DNA from: Colwellia sp. BRX10-3
Lineage (GTDB): Bacteria > Pseudomonadota > Gammaproteobacteria > Enterobacterales > Alteromonadaceae
Reading direction: 5' to 3'
DNA: 64,000 nt
Assembly: GCF_014077505.1 (NCBI RefSeq)
Contig: NZ_JACGWA010000002.1
Coordinates: 1 to 64,000 of the forward strand
Positions 9,059 to 17,773 of the stretch are shown here, piece by piece. How positions within the stretch are numbered: the first letter of the stretch is position 1; each line of letters opens with the position of its first letter. The position numbers were made by a program, and so were the translations under genes. The notes beneath the pieces were generated by a model. The model saw only the letters and a list, made by a program, of their open reading frames with translations, was not told the DNA's origin and ran no database searches.

Positions 9059-9688
9059 ATGAGCTCACCAATTAAACCTAATGATACCTACAGCCAAGAT
9101 GTTCGAGTATTAGCAAAAGCGCCGGACAAAAATGATATCAAGCCAATGGGGCAGCAAGTATCGGAGCTTGCACATGATAAAAAAATTGGCAAAGAGCAAG
9201 AGTCTATTTCTCTCAGCAGTAAAAAGCAGCTTAATGCGGCAATTATAGAATCAACGCTTAAGTACAATACGACAATCGGCGATCAGCCACTGTCATTGGT
9301 ATTAAAAACCGCCTTACAGGGAATAAATGAAGCTCTAAAAGAAATAGGTGTTGAGAAAAGTGTTGAAGACGCTTACGAGTCAGGTATTGATTTTAGTCCT
9401 GAAGCGACCGCAGAGCGTATCGTCTCTTTTAGCACTCAGTTCTTGAGTTCATATCGCGAACAAAACCCACAAATGAGTGAAGAAGAATCGTTAACCGCTT
9501 TTGTTGACATTATTAGTGGCGGCATCGATCAAGGTTTTAGTGAAGCCAAAGATATTCTCGGCGGTTTAAAAGTATTAGAGGGTGATGTTGCGGGTAATAT
9601 TGATAAAACCTATGAGTTAGTGCAATCAGGATTACAAGCTTTTGTCGACGCTTTAGGCGCTAAGAAAGAAGATCAAGTTGAATTGTAA
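9059..9688 (+). CDS. DUF5610 domain protein, probably in the flagellar regulon
   Basis: The 209-residue acidic protein has no signal peptide or membrane segment. The first 70 residues are polar and probably disordered; the rest (about 75-205, from STLKYNTTIGDQPLSLVLKT to LVQSGLQAFVDAL) matches what I know of the DUF5610 family, whose function is not established. The sequence is rich in helices with GxDFSPEATAERIVSF in the middle, a pattern also seen in short hypothetical proteins of motile marine gammaproteobacteria. A sigma-28-type promoter precedes it, so expression late in flagellar assembly is inferred. AGAGG lies 8 bases before the ATG. Confidence 0.82.
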   Translation: MSSPIKPNDTYSQDVRVLAKAPDKNDIKPMGQQVSELAHDKKIGKEQESISLSSKKQLNAAIIESTLKYNTTIGDQPLSLVLKTALQGINEALKEIGVEKSVEDAYESGIDFSPEATAERIVSFSTQFLSSYREQNPQMSEEESLTAFVDIISGGIDQGFSEAKDILGGLKVLEGDVAGNIDKTYELVQSGLQAFVDALGAKKEDQVEL

Positions 9689-10066
9689 CTACCATGAAGA
9701 TAACAGTAATAAAGAGCATGGCAGCATAGTAATGGTGTTAAGTTTTTCTCATTTGATGGTAAGTTAGGCTTTACACCATGCTGATTTGTTAGCTGCTAGA
9801 TATATTGAATCCGGTCAAGACTCTACCTAACTGCCTTTCATTACTCCTCATGTATTATGGATATAAAAAATTAGCAGCAGTTGATAAACAAGCCGCCTAT
9901 GTTACTGAGTAATAATACTACTTAGGAAAAGTTGAATATCACATATGATATTTTACATAAACTTATATAAAGGTGTATTTGCACTAATACAATTGCATCT
10001 TTTATGTTGTCAGTAATAACGTATAATATTTTAAAATATAGCCGCACTAAGAATTAAACAAACCTC
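9689..10066. other. Intergenic region, 378 bases
   Basis: No gene can be supported. Around 9728-9784 the sequence can fold as an imperfect hairpin (GTGTTAAG near CTTTACAC), a possible weak terminator for the DUF5610 gene. The region before folA is very AT-rich, with TATAAT near 10022. Confidence 0.4.
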
Positions 10067-10555
10067 ATGACCATACTTTCAATGATAGTGGCGCACGCCA
10101 ATGATCGTGTAATCGGAAAAAACAATGATATGCCGTGGCACTTGCCGGCTGATTTGGCTTACTTTAAAAAAACTACTTTAGGTAAACCCATTATTATGGG
10201 GCGAAAAACTTTTCAATCTATTGGTCGGCCTTTACCTGGGCGGAAAAATATAGTTATTTCGCGAGACGATACCTATCAAGTCGAGGGCGTTGAAGTGGTT
10301 AATTCTGTTGCTGCAGCTTTAGCTTTGGTTATTGAAAGTGAAGAAGTTATGGTTATCGGTGGTGGTGCTATTTACCAACATTGCTTAGCGGCGGCACAAC
10401 GACTTTATATTACCCATATCGACGCTGATATCGATGGAGATACTTATTTCCCTGAATATGATTTAGCTGTTTGGAAAAAGGTCGCGAGTGATATTCGTCC
10501 AAGCGATGAGAAAAACCAGTATCAGTTAGATTTTTCAGTCTATGAAAAAGTTTAA
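10067..10555 (+). CDS. folA: Dihydrofolate reductase
   Basis: This is a 162-residue enzyme that reduces dihydrofolate to tetrahydrofolate with NADPH, needed for thymidylate and purine synthesis. The family signature VIGKNNDMPWHLPADLAYFK carries the catalytic acid (Asp29, equal to Asp27 of E. coli). MGRKTFQSIGRPLPGRKNIVIS binds NADPH, and VIGGGAIYQ closes the cofactor site. Its length (E. coli 159) and complete motif set make it a functional, chromosomal, trimethoprim-target-type enzyme. It is monocistronic. Confidence 0.97.
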   Translation: MTILSMIVAHANDRVIGKNNDMPWHLPADLAYFKKTTLGKPIIMGRKTFQSIGRPLPGRKNIVISRDDTYQVEGVEVVNSVAAALALVIESEEVMVIGGGAIYQHCLAAAQRLYITHIDADIDGDTYFPEYDLAVWKKVASDIRPSDEKNQYQLDFSVYEKV

Positions 10556-10649
10556 AGATGTTATAGCCATGATGCGAACGGATTAATCACTAGAGAACAA
10601 GTACCTTCCTTAATGATGGATCGTTTTTGACAAAAAAATTGTGTTTACA

Positions 10650-10684
10650 ATAAATGTCGGTCACTTAACTTGAACGGCATTTAT
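10650..10684. repeat. Intergenic hairpin between folA and the kinase gene
   Basis: ATAAATGTCG (10650-10659) pairs with CGGCATTTAT (10675-10684) across a 15-base loop, with one G-T pair. It lies between convergent genes and may act as a weak terminator. There is no T tract of the usual length. Confidence 0.4.
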
Positions 10685-10822
10685 TAATGGGATATCTATT
10701 TTTATAACCCGTTAAGTATAATGGATAACTTCTCTATTTAGTGTCAGCATCAGTGATTTTGTACCCAGTAGAGCTTTTTGTTCTTAACTGAAGGACATTA
10801 CCAATATGGTGGCTATTTTATC

Positions 10823-11923
10823 TTATGAAACAGGGGATACTGGAGTTGATAATACTATTTCAGTTAATAAAGCTTCTTGCTGACAAAATAGCTTATACAG
10901 GTGTAATTGATTTTTTGCTCGGACTAAATTGTGCGTGGCGTAAGTGGTTTTAAAATAAATATCGCCATTTAAAAAGTCAGTTAAAAACCGAATGCTGAGC
11001 ATAAATGGCATTAACTTAATGCCAAATAATAAACTTTTTTGTTCAATAGTACTTAACGAGCCATTAAAGCCTGCAACGTAGGCATTTGTTAATGCCATTA
11101 TCATCTCAAAATCAATGGTCATATTATCGAGATCATCGCTATCTTCAGCAATTGACGCACAACAAGTGCGTACCATATCGCCGAAATCATGCATTAAATA
11201 ACCTGCCATACAAGTATCTAGATCAATCACTGCGATTGGCTTGTTAGTCTCTTTACTAAAAAGTAGATTGTTAATTTTTGTGTCGTTATGGGTGACACGC
11301 AAAGGCAGTTTTTTAGTTATTTCAGCGATACTCTTGATAAAAATGTCCTGAGATTGAATAAATTCAACGCTTGTCTGGGCGGATATTAATAACTTATCTG
11401 AAGACTGTTCAATTGCCTGTTCAAATTGTTTAATACGCATGGATAAATCATGAAACTGAGCAATTATTTCAGCTAAGTTTTCGCTGTTAAAATCACTGAG
11501 TGCATTAGTGAATTGAGCAAAGGCATTGGCGACAGCACTAGCTTGCTCTACGTTAGTTATTGATTCTACAGTATAACAGTGAGGAATATAGTCGAGGCTT
11601 CGCCAATATTGTTCTTGTACTTTGACATAGTTATTATCGTCGTTGCTGCGAAGTTGGTAAACAGGCGTTAAAGCGTAGTTTTTATTTTCGGATTTTAGTT
11701 TTAAGTGCGAGCTGATCAGGTCGGCATTATTAGTTACCTGTAGAGGAGCATTAAAAACCTGTTGATTTAAACGCTGTAATACAAAGGTTTTATCAGCAGT
11801 TTTCACTAAGTAAGTGTTATTTATCAGGCCATTGCCAAGCAAAGATATGTGGCAACTTTCAATAGCATAACCAAATTGTGGTAAGACTAATGCTAATATT
11901 TTATTTGGTATAGACTGAGTCAT
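10823..11923 (-). CDS. Phosphotransferase family kinase (NahK-like)
   Basis: The 366-residue protein has the aminoglycoside-phosphotransferase/choline-kinase fold. It shows the N-terminal pattern GNGLINNTYLVKT..FVLQRLNQQVFNAP typical of the N-acetylhexosamine 1-kinase (NahK)-like branch, the catalytic loop THNDTKINNLLF (about residues 211-222) and the metal-binding IDLDTCMAGYLMHDFGD (about 231-247). These enzymes phosphorylate a small sugar or amino-alcohol hydroxyl. NahK acts at C1 of GlcNAc/GalNAc, but the substrate here is not fixed by context. It stands alone, convergent with folA and followed upstream by lysR. Confidence 0.8.
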   Translation of the reverse strand: MTQSIPNKILALVLPQFGYAIESCHISLLGNGLINNTYLVKTADKTFVLQRLNQQVFNAPLQVTNNADLISSHLKLKSENKNYALTPVYQLRSNDDNNYVKVQEQYWRSLDYIPHCYTVESITNVEQASAVANAFAQFTNALSDFNSENLAEIIAQFHDLSMRIKQFEQAIEQSSDKLLISAQTSVEFIQSQDIFIKSIAEITKKLPLRVTHNDTKINNLLFSKETNKPIAVIDLDTCMAGYLMHDFGDMVRTCCASIAEDSDDLDNMTIDFEMIMALTNAYVAGFNGSLSTIEQKSLLFGIKLMPFMLSIRFLTDFLNGDIYFKTTYATHNLVRAKNQLHLYKLFCQQEALLTEIVLSTPVSPVS

Positions 11924-12115
11924 GTATTGGTGATTGATTTGTTAAAATATGAAGCCATTTAGGCGCCTAATATTCTTAGTATGTTAAGGCATAGCTGATT
12001 AGATGGGAAGTTTTCATTACTTTGTTAGAAATTTGCCAAAACGTTAGATTTTATGGGTGCGCCGCTCAGTGAGCTGTCTAGAAAATAGACGAGTTTGCTC
12101 CATTATCAGCAATGT

Positions 12116-12946
12116 CTAATGTGCATGTTTATGGGCTAAACGCTTTAAGTTATTGATGGCTTTTGACGATGTTGTGTATGCCAATACAATTTCTCGTGTG
12201 AGTTGTAAGCCGACTATTGGCCTAAATACCACGTCACTGCGTTTAATAATTTCACTGTGTGCGGGTAAAAATGCGCAGCCTAAACCAGCATGTACCAAGC
12301 CAAGTGCATAATCTATGGTGGTGATTTTTGCTCGCACGTCGAGACTAATACCGGCGATCGCTAAAGTGTCTTGTAGGTGATCCCAAGCACTGCAAGGCAT
12401 TCGCTGAATAAAAGGTAAACCGTCTAACTGCTGAATTGTGACGGTATCTTCGAGGGCAAATATATGATCATAAGGTACGGCAAGTAAATAATCTTCATTC
12501 CACATGTCAATATACTGCTCATTTTCCTGTAATTCATCTTTTAGAATAATACGCGCATCAACATTTTCAGTATGTGGTACTAAAGTCAGTTCGACAGAAG
12601 GGTTTGCCGAGGTGAATTCTTTTAATAATAAGCTCATGCGTTCAACACCTAAGCCGCGGGTAACACCTAAGTTAAAGGGTTGCTTATGGGTTTTTTCTGA
12701 AAAAACGTTTTTTATTGCGCCTGCTTGCCCTAACAGCTGTTTGGCCAATGGAAATAGTTTTTTACCTTGCTCTGAAGGCGTTACACCACGTGCATGGCGA
12801 ATAAAAAGTTGTACTTTCAGTTGTTGCTCAAGTTGTGCTATTGCTGCAGATATTGAAGGCTGGGCGATAAAACACGCTTTTGCAGCAGCACTAAAACTTT
12901 TTAACTCATAGACTGAAATAAAATAATTCAGTGATTTTAAATCCAT
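12116..12946 (-). CDS. LysR-type transcriptional regulator (probable gcdH regulator)
   Basis: The 276-residue protein has a winged HTH (residues 1-60, MDLKSLNYFISVYELKSFSAAA, then QPSISAAIAQLEQQLKVQLF) and a LysR effector-binding domain (about 88-270). It is divergent from the glutaryl-CoA dehydrogenase gene, the arrangement of gcdR-gcdH in other proteobacteria, so control of gcdH is likely; the inducer is not known. It is slightly shorter than the usual 290-300 residues because the C-terminus is short. A T-N11-A dyad lies just upstream of its start. Confidence 0.88.
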   Translation of the reverse strand: MDLKSLNYFISVYELKSFSAAAKACFIAQPSISAAIAQLEQQLKVQLFIRHARGVTPSEQGKKLFPLAKQLLGQAGAIKNVFSEKTHKQPFNLGVTRGLGVERMSLLLKEFTSANPSVELTLVPHTENVDARIILKDELQENEQYIDMWNEDYLLAVPYDHIFALEDTVTIQQLDGLPFIQRMPCSAWDHLQDTLAIAGISLDVRAKITTIDYALGLVHAGLGCAFLPAHSEIIKRSDVVFRPIVGLQLTREIVLAYTTSSKAINNLKRLAHKHAH

Positions 12947-12967
12947 AATAAACTTAGTTAACTTAGG

Positions 12968-12984
12968 TATAGCTTTAAACTATA
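12968..12984. promoter_or_regulatory. Putative LysR box (T-N11-A dyad)
   Basis: TATAGCTTTAAACTATA is a perfect 5-bp inverted repeat with a 7-base centre and contains the T-N11-A spacing typical of LysR-family sites. It lies 22 bases upstream of the lysR start and 90 bases before gcdH, in the shared divergent region. Confidence 0.5.
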
Positions 12985-13073
12985 TCAGTTAAAGGAAAAT
13001 AATGTTTTAACTTTGGCTAGTATTTGCTTATTATTTTTGCACTTAATTATTTCTCAGCTTAACAGGTAATTTC

Positions 13074-14267
13074 ATGTCTAATTCAAGCAGTGCAAACCGT
13101 CCCTCGTTTAAATGGCAAGATCCACTTTTATTGGAATCTTTATTGTCTGAAGAGGAGCGAATGATCCGTGACAGTGCGCATCAATATTGCCAAGAAAAAC
13201 TAATGCCAAGAATATTAATGGCTAACCGAAATGAAGTGTTTGATGTTGAAATTATGCGCGAACTAGGTGCACTGGGCTTATTAGGCGCTACATTACCTGA
13301 AAAATATGGCTGTGCAGGCGTGAATTATGTTACTTACGGCTTAGTTGCTCGAGAAGTTGAGCGTGTAGATAGTGGTTATCGCAGTGCGATGAGCGTGCAA
13401 TCATCTTTAGTTATGCATCCAATCTATGCTTACGGCAGTGAAGAGCAACGGATGAAATATTTACCTAAACTAGCGTCTGGTGAATACATTGGTTGTTTCG
13501 GCTTAACTGAGCCAAATTCAGGTTCAGATCCTGGTAGTTTAACTACACATGCTACTGCGGTTGATGGCGGTTATCGCATTACGGGTAATAAAATGTGGAT
13601 CACGAACTCTCCTGTGGCAGATATTTTTGTGATTTGGGCCAAACTTGATGGCGTGATTCGTGGTTTTGTTTTAGAAAAAGGCATGGAAGGTTTAAGTGCA
13701 CCAAAAATTGAAGGTAAATTTTCATTACGAGCATCCATTACTGGTGAAATCGTTATGGATAACGTTTTTGTACCTAGTGATAATATCCTCCCAAATGTTA
13801 AAGGTTTATCCGGCCCATTTGGTTGTTTGAACAAAGCTCGCTATGGCATTGCTTGGGGCGCTTTAGGTGCGGCAGAATTTTGTTGGCATGGTGCTCGTCA
13901 GTACACACTAGACCGTGAACAATTTGGTCGTCCTTTGGCGGCAACACAGTTAATTCAGAAAAAATTAGCCGATATGCAAACCGATATCACCACGGGTTTA
14001 TTAGCTTGCTTACAAGTAGGTCGTTTAATGGATTCGGATCAATTAGCACCAGAAGCTATATCGCTGATCAAACGTAATTCATGTGGTAAAGCATTAGAAA
14101 TTGCTCGCATGGCTCGTGATATGCATGGTGGTAACGGTATTGCTGATGAGTTTCATATTATTCGTCATATGATGAACCTTGAAGCGGTTAACACTTATGA
14201 GGGTACACATGATGTGCATGCCCTGATACTAGGTAGAGCACAAACTGGTTTACAAGCATTTTACTAA
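13074..14267 (+). CDS. gcdH: Glutaryl-CoA dehydrogenase
   Basis: This 397-residue acyl-CoA dehydrogenase oxidises and decarboxylates glutaryl-CoA to crotonyl-CoA, using FAD, in lysine/tryptophan-type catabolism. The N-terminal [22 protein letters not shown] is diagnostic of [21 protein letters not shown] contains the Arg that holds the gamma-carboxylate of glutaryl-CoA (Arg103). [16 protein letters not shown] binds FAD, and the catalytic base is Glu376 in [16 protein letters not shown]. It is divergent from a LysR gene and followed by a terminator-like hairpin 10 bases after the stop. Confidence 0.96.
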   Translation: MSNSSSANRPSFKWQDPLLLESLLSEEERMIRDSAHQYCQEKLMPRILMANRNEVFDVEIMRELGALGLLGATLPEKYGCAGVNYVTYGLVAREVERVDSGYRSAMSVQSSLVMHPIYAYGSEEQRMKYLPKLASGEYIGCFGLTEPNSGSDPGSLTTHATAVDGGYRITGNKMWITNSPVADIFVIWAKLDGVIRGFVLEKGMEGLSAPKIEGKFSLRASITGEIVMDNVFVPSDNILPNVKGLSGPFGCLNKARYGIAWGALGAAEFCWHGARQYTLDREQFGRPLAATQLIQKKLADMQTDITTGLLACLQVGRLMDSDQLAPEAISLIKRNSCGKALEIARMARDMHGGNGIADEFHIIRHMMNLEAVNTYEGTHDVHALILGRAQTGLQAFY

Positions 14268-14277
14268 AACACTGGAT

Positions 14278-14303
14278 AAGGCGTATTTGATACGCCTTTT
14301 ATT
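14278..14303 (+). terminator. Terminator-like hairpin after gcdH
   Basis: AAGGCGTAT / ATACGCCTT forms a 9-bp stem with a TTG loop, followed by TTATTT. It would at least partly separate gcdH from the E1 gene that starts 80 bases later. Confidence 0.75.
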
Positions 14304-14382
14304 TAAGCTTTTTTTAATGCTTCATGAAGCCATACAGCATTAGTTTTAAACCACAATAATAAAAATTCCCCGTGGAGATATC

Positions 14383-16587
14383 ATGTCTGATCGTAATCAG
14401 GTGGTGAAAGAAAACTTTATTAACTTTGTTCGCGCCCAAACCTTGCCTGAATCAACTTGTACTTTAACTCCTAGTGATGTTGGATTAAGTTCAGCTGAAG
14501 TTATTGATCTATTTGAAACCCAAGTAATGAGTCGCCACCTTGATTTGCAATCACGTGTGATGCAGAAAAAAGGTCAAAGTTTTTATACTATTGGTAGCTC
14601 AGGTCATGAGGGTAATGCTGCTTATGCCAAGGCATTTCGTCCGACAGATATGGCATTTTTGCATTATCGCAGCGGCGCTTTTGTTATTCAGCGCAGTAAG
14701 CAAGTACCAGGACAAACGATTTTATATGACATGCTATTGTCATTTGCGGCATCAAAAGATGACCCTATCTCTGGTGGTCGTCATAAAGTGCTTGGTAGTA
14801 AATCGCTCTCTATTCCGCCACAAACCAGCACCATAGCGTCGCATTTGCCTAAAGCGATGGGCGCTGCATACAGCATTCCGTTAGCAAAACGTTTAGCGCA
14901 TAAAGGTGAAATCCCAGACGATGGCGTCATTATTTGTAATTTTGGTGATGCTTCATCGAATCATTCAACTACTCAAGGGGCAATTAACAGCACAGCTTGG
15001 GCGGCTTATCAGTCTATTCCTATGCCAATTGTTTTTGTCTGTGAAGATAATGGTATTGGTATTTCAACTGCCACACCGGAAGGCTGGATCGCCGCTAATT
15101 ATGAAAATAGAGCCGGTTTAACTTATCTCTATTGTGATGGTTTGAATATTTTAGATACCTATAAAACCGCAAAAGAAGCTGAACGAATTGCTCGAGAATT
15201 GCGTAAACCCGTGTTTTTACATATCCGCACTGTACGTATTTTGGGGCATGCAGGCTCTGATGCTGAGTTTGTTTACCGTGATATGGCTGACATTACCGCA
15301 ACAGAGTTTCAAGACCCTTTATTACACACCGCGCGCATTATCTTAGAAAATAATATTTTAACGGCTGAAGAGCTGATCGGCATTTATCAAAACGTTGAAA
15401 AGCGCATTGAGGTTATTGCTGAAAATGCCGCTAGCAAAGAAAAACTGACCAGTGCTGATGCCGTAATGGCAAGCATTATACCTAGCGTGACTAAAGCACG
15501 TAATTCAGTGTTAGTTAGCGATAAAACTCGCGCAGAAATTTTTAAACATGAGAAACATAACCTGCCTAAAAAACAGCATTTAGCAAAATTGATTAACTGG
15601 GCATTGATGGACTTGATGGCTGAATATCCCAGTATTGTTATGTGCGGTGAAGATATTGGCAAAAAAGGCGGCGTTTATAACGTTACGGCAAAGTTATGTG
15701 AACGGTTTGGCAAAAGCCGAGTGATCAATACCTTGCTAGATGAGCAAACGATTTTAGGTACCGCCATTGGTTTGGCGCACAATGGTTTTTTACCTATACC
15801 TGAAATTCAATTTTTAGCTTATGTGCACAACGCTGAAGATCAAATTCGTGGCGAAGCGGCGACATTACCGTTTTTTTCAAATGGCCAATTTACTAATCCC
15901 ATGGTGATCCGCATTGCGGGTTTAGCCTACCAAAAAGGTTTTGGTGGGCATTTTCATAATGATAACTCTTTTGCCGTTTTTCGCGATATTCCAGGATTAA
16001 TCATCGCTTGTCCGTCAAATGGTGCCGATGCAGTTGAAATGATGCGCGCCAGTGTGCGTTTAGCGCAAGAGCAACAACGTATGGTGATATTTTTAGAGCC
16101 AATAGCGTTGTACATGGCGAAAGACTTACATCAAGAAGGTGATGGTTTATGGACCTTTGAGTATCAGCCTCCTGAATTGGCAGACAGCAGTATCGATTTA
16201 GGCGTTAAAGTTGCTGGCTCAGGCAAACAACTGTGTATTTTAACGTATGGCAATGGCAATTACTTGTCTCGCCAAGCACAAGCAAAATTAGCAGAGCAGG
16301 GAATTGATGCACGTGTCGTTGATTTACGTTGGTTAGCACCATTAGATGAACAAGGTATTTTGGCGCAAGTGAATGATTGTGAGCATGTGCTTATTGTTGA
16401 TGAATGTCGTCAAACCGGTTCAATTAGTGAAGCTCTAGTGACTTTAATTCATGAGCAAACAAGTGAATGCCCTAAAATAAAACGCGTTACCGCCAGTGAT
16501 AGCTTTATTCCTCTTGGCGCTGCAGCCTATGAGGTATTACCATCGGTTGAGAACATTGTCGATGCTGCGAAGGAGATTTGCCAATGA
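14383..16587 (+). CDS. Fused alpha-beta 2-oxoacid dehydrogenase E1 (TPP-dependent)
   Basis: The 734-residue protein joins both E1 chains. The alpha-like half (about 40-340) has GSSGHEGN, the TPP/Mg segment beginning GDASSNHST (188-196) and ending EDNGIGIS (221-228). The beta-like half (about 395-730) has VMCGEDIGKKGGVYNVT, EIQFLAY and the C-terminal transketolase domain VVDLRWLAPLD. The family decarboxylates a 2-oxoacid and passes the acyl group to lipoyl-E2; branched-chain 2-oxoacids are the usual substrates of this type. No E2 or E3 gene is in the window. It overlaps the next gene by ATGA, so the two are translationally coupled. GGAG precedes the ATG. The substrate is not certain. Confidence 0.88.
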   Translation: MSDRNQVVKENFINFVRAQTLPESTCTLTPSDVGLSSAEVIDLFETQVMSRHLDLQSRVMQKKGQSFYTIGSSGHEGNAAYAKAFRPTDMAFLHYRSGAFVIQRSKQVPGQTILYDMLLSFAASKDDPISGGRHKVLGSKSLSIPPQTSTIASHLPKAMGAAYSIPLAKRLAHKGEIPDDGVIICNFGDASSNHSTTQGAINSTAWAAYQSIPMPIVFVCEDNGIGISTATPEGWIAANYENRAGLTYLYCDGLNILDTYKTAKEAERIARELRKPVFLHIRTVRILGHAGSDAEFVYRDMADITATEFQDPLLHTARIILENNILTAEELIGIYQNVEKRIEVIAENAASKEKLTSADAVMASIIPSVTKARNSVLVSDKTRAEIFKHEKHNLPKKQHLAKLINWALMDLMAEYPSIVMCGEDIGKKGGVYNVTAKLCERFGKSRVINTLLDEQTILGTAIGLAHNGFLPIPEIQFLAYVHNAEDQIRGEAATLPFFSNGQFTNPMVIRIAGLAYQKGFGGHFHNDNSFAVFRDIPGLIIACPSNGADAVEMMRASVRLAQEQQRMVIFLEPIALYMAKDLHQEGDGLWTFEYQPPELADSSIDLGVKVAGSGKQLCILTYGNGNYLSRQAQAKLAEQGIDARVVDLRWLAPLDEQGILAQVNDCEHVLIVDECRQTGSISEALVTLIHEQTSECPKIKRVTASDSFIPLGAAAYEVLPSVENIVDAAKEICQ

Positions 16588-17675
16588 GTTCGTCAATAAA
16601 AAATACCGATAAAGCACCAGTAAAGGCCATGAATAAGAAAAAGCAAAGAGCGGTAGTCATTTGCCCTGGACGAGGTACATACAATAAAGAAGAGCTAGGA
16701 TATTTACAGCGTTTGCATAGCGATAAAACCGAAATAGTTTCTCTGATTGATGATTTTCGCGACAGCCAAGGGCAAATGAAAGTTTCTGAACTTGATGGTA
16801 TGGAAAATTACAGCATGCGTACCCACACTGCCGGTGAAAATGCTTCGGCACTTATTTATGCTTGTGCGTTATCAGATTATCAAGCTATTAATAAAGACGA
16901 GTTTGACATTGTCGCGGTTACTGGCAACTCTATGGGTTGGTATATAGCATTAGCGGTTGCTGGCGCATTAAAACCCAAACAGGCTATTAAGCTAATTAAT
17001 ACCATGGGCTCGATGATGACAAAAGGTGTGATTGGCGGACAAATGATTTATCCAATCATTAACGATGAGTGGAATATTGACCGAGAGCAAGAACACAAGG
17101 TTATGCGATGGTTAGCACAAGCAAATCAACAAAGTGATTGTGAAGTTTATGTCTCGATTAATTTAGGTGGCTATATAGTATTTGGTGGTAACAAGGCCGG
17201 TTTGAAAGCGTTAGAAGCGTTACTGCCTGTGGTGCAAGATCGTTATCCAATGAATTTATTTAACCATGCGGCTTTTCATACACCGCTGCTAAGTGATGTT
17301 TCAAAGCGGGCGGTGGAACTGATGTCAGCACAACTGTTTAATGCGCCTGAAATACCGTTAATCGATGGTTTAGGGCAAGTGTGGCAACCTTATAGCTGCG
17401 ATGTTGAGCAATTACATAACTACACGCTTAATACACAAGTGGTAGAACCTTACAACTTTTCAAAAGCGATCGAGGTCGCCATTAAAGAATTCGCGCCCGA
17501 TAAGCTTATTATTTTGGGCCCAGGTGCTACCTTAGGTGGTGCAGTTGCGCAGAGTTTGATCAGTCATCATTGGCTTAATTTACAAAGCAAAGCTAATTTT
17601 ATAGCGCAGCAAAAGCAAAACCCTTTTATACTCGCCATGGGATTAGCAGAGCAACGTAAAAAGGTCGTATTATAA
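16584..17675 (+). CDS. Unusual FabD-like acyltransferase
   Basis: This is a 363-residue protein with the fold signature of malonyl/acyl transferases: nucleophile elbow GNSMG (Ser116) and catalytic His232 in AAFHTPLL. Several family-defining positions differ. The His before the Ser is Asn. The Arg that binds the malonyl carboxylate is Met141 (LINTMGSMM against LVEMRGKFM of E. coli FabD). The N-terminal PGQGSQ oxyanion loop reads PGRGTY. A malonyl substrate is therefore unlikely. The ATG at 16584 is chosen over an in-frame TTG six bases earlier because AGGAGA lies 7 bases before it and it overlaps the E1 stop as ATGA. That overlap implies joint function with E1. Confidence 0.82.
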   Translation: MSSSIKNTDKAPVKAMNKKKQRAVVICPGRGTYNKEELGYLQRLHSDKTEIVSLIDDFRDSQGQMKVSELDGMENYSMRTHTAGENASALIYACALSDYQAINKDEFDIVAVTGNSMGWYIALAVAGALKPKQAIKLINTMGSMMTKGVIGGQMIYPIINDEWNIDREQEHKVMRWLAQANQQSDCEVYVSINLGGYIVFGGNKAGLKALEALLPVVQDRYPMNLFNHAAFHTPLLSDVSKRAVELMSAQLFNAPEIPLIDGLGQVWQPYSCDVEQLHNYTLNTQVVEPYNFSKAIEVAIKEFAPDKLIILGPGATLGGAVAQSLISHHWLNLQSKANFIAQQKQNPFILAMGLAEQRKKVVL

Positions 17676-17700
17676 GTTTAAAATAACAACTAAACATTCT

Positions 17701-17742
17701 TGTATAAAATTAAATGGCTGAAAAAATATTTATTTTATACAA
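17701..17742. promoter_or_regulatory. Possible ArgR operator (ARG-box-like inverted repeat)
   Basis: TGTATAAAAT (17701-17710) is mirrored by ATTTTATACA (17732-17741), 32 bases before the argR start. The outer halves match the ARG box (TGNAT and ATNCA), the inner halves do not, and the spacing is not the usual 21 bp. Autoregulation of argR is common, so this is plausible only. Confidence 0.35.
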
Positions 17743-17773
17743 TAGGCCTAGAAATTTCCGTATTGAGTTAACT

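Noticed and set aside
10627-10655. TTGACA downstream of folA as a promoter for a small RNA
   Set aside because: No good -10 hexamer at 16-18 bases; the downstream hairpin alone is not enough.
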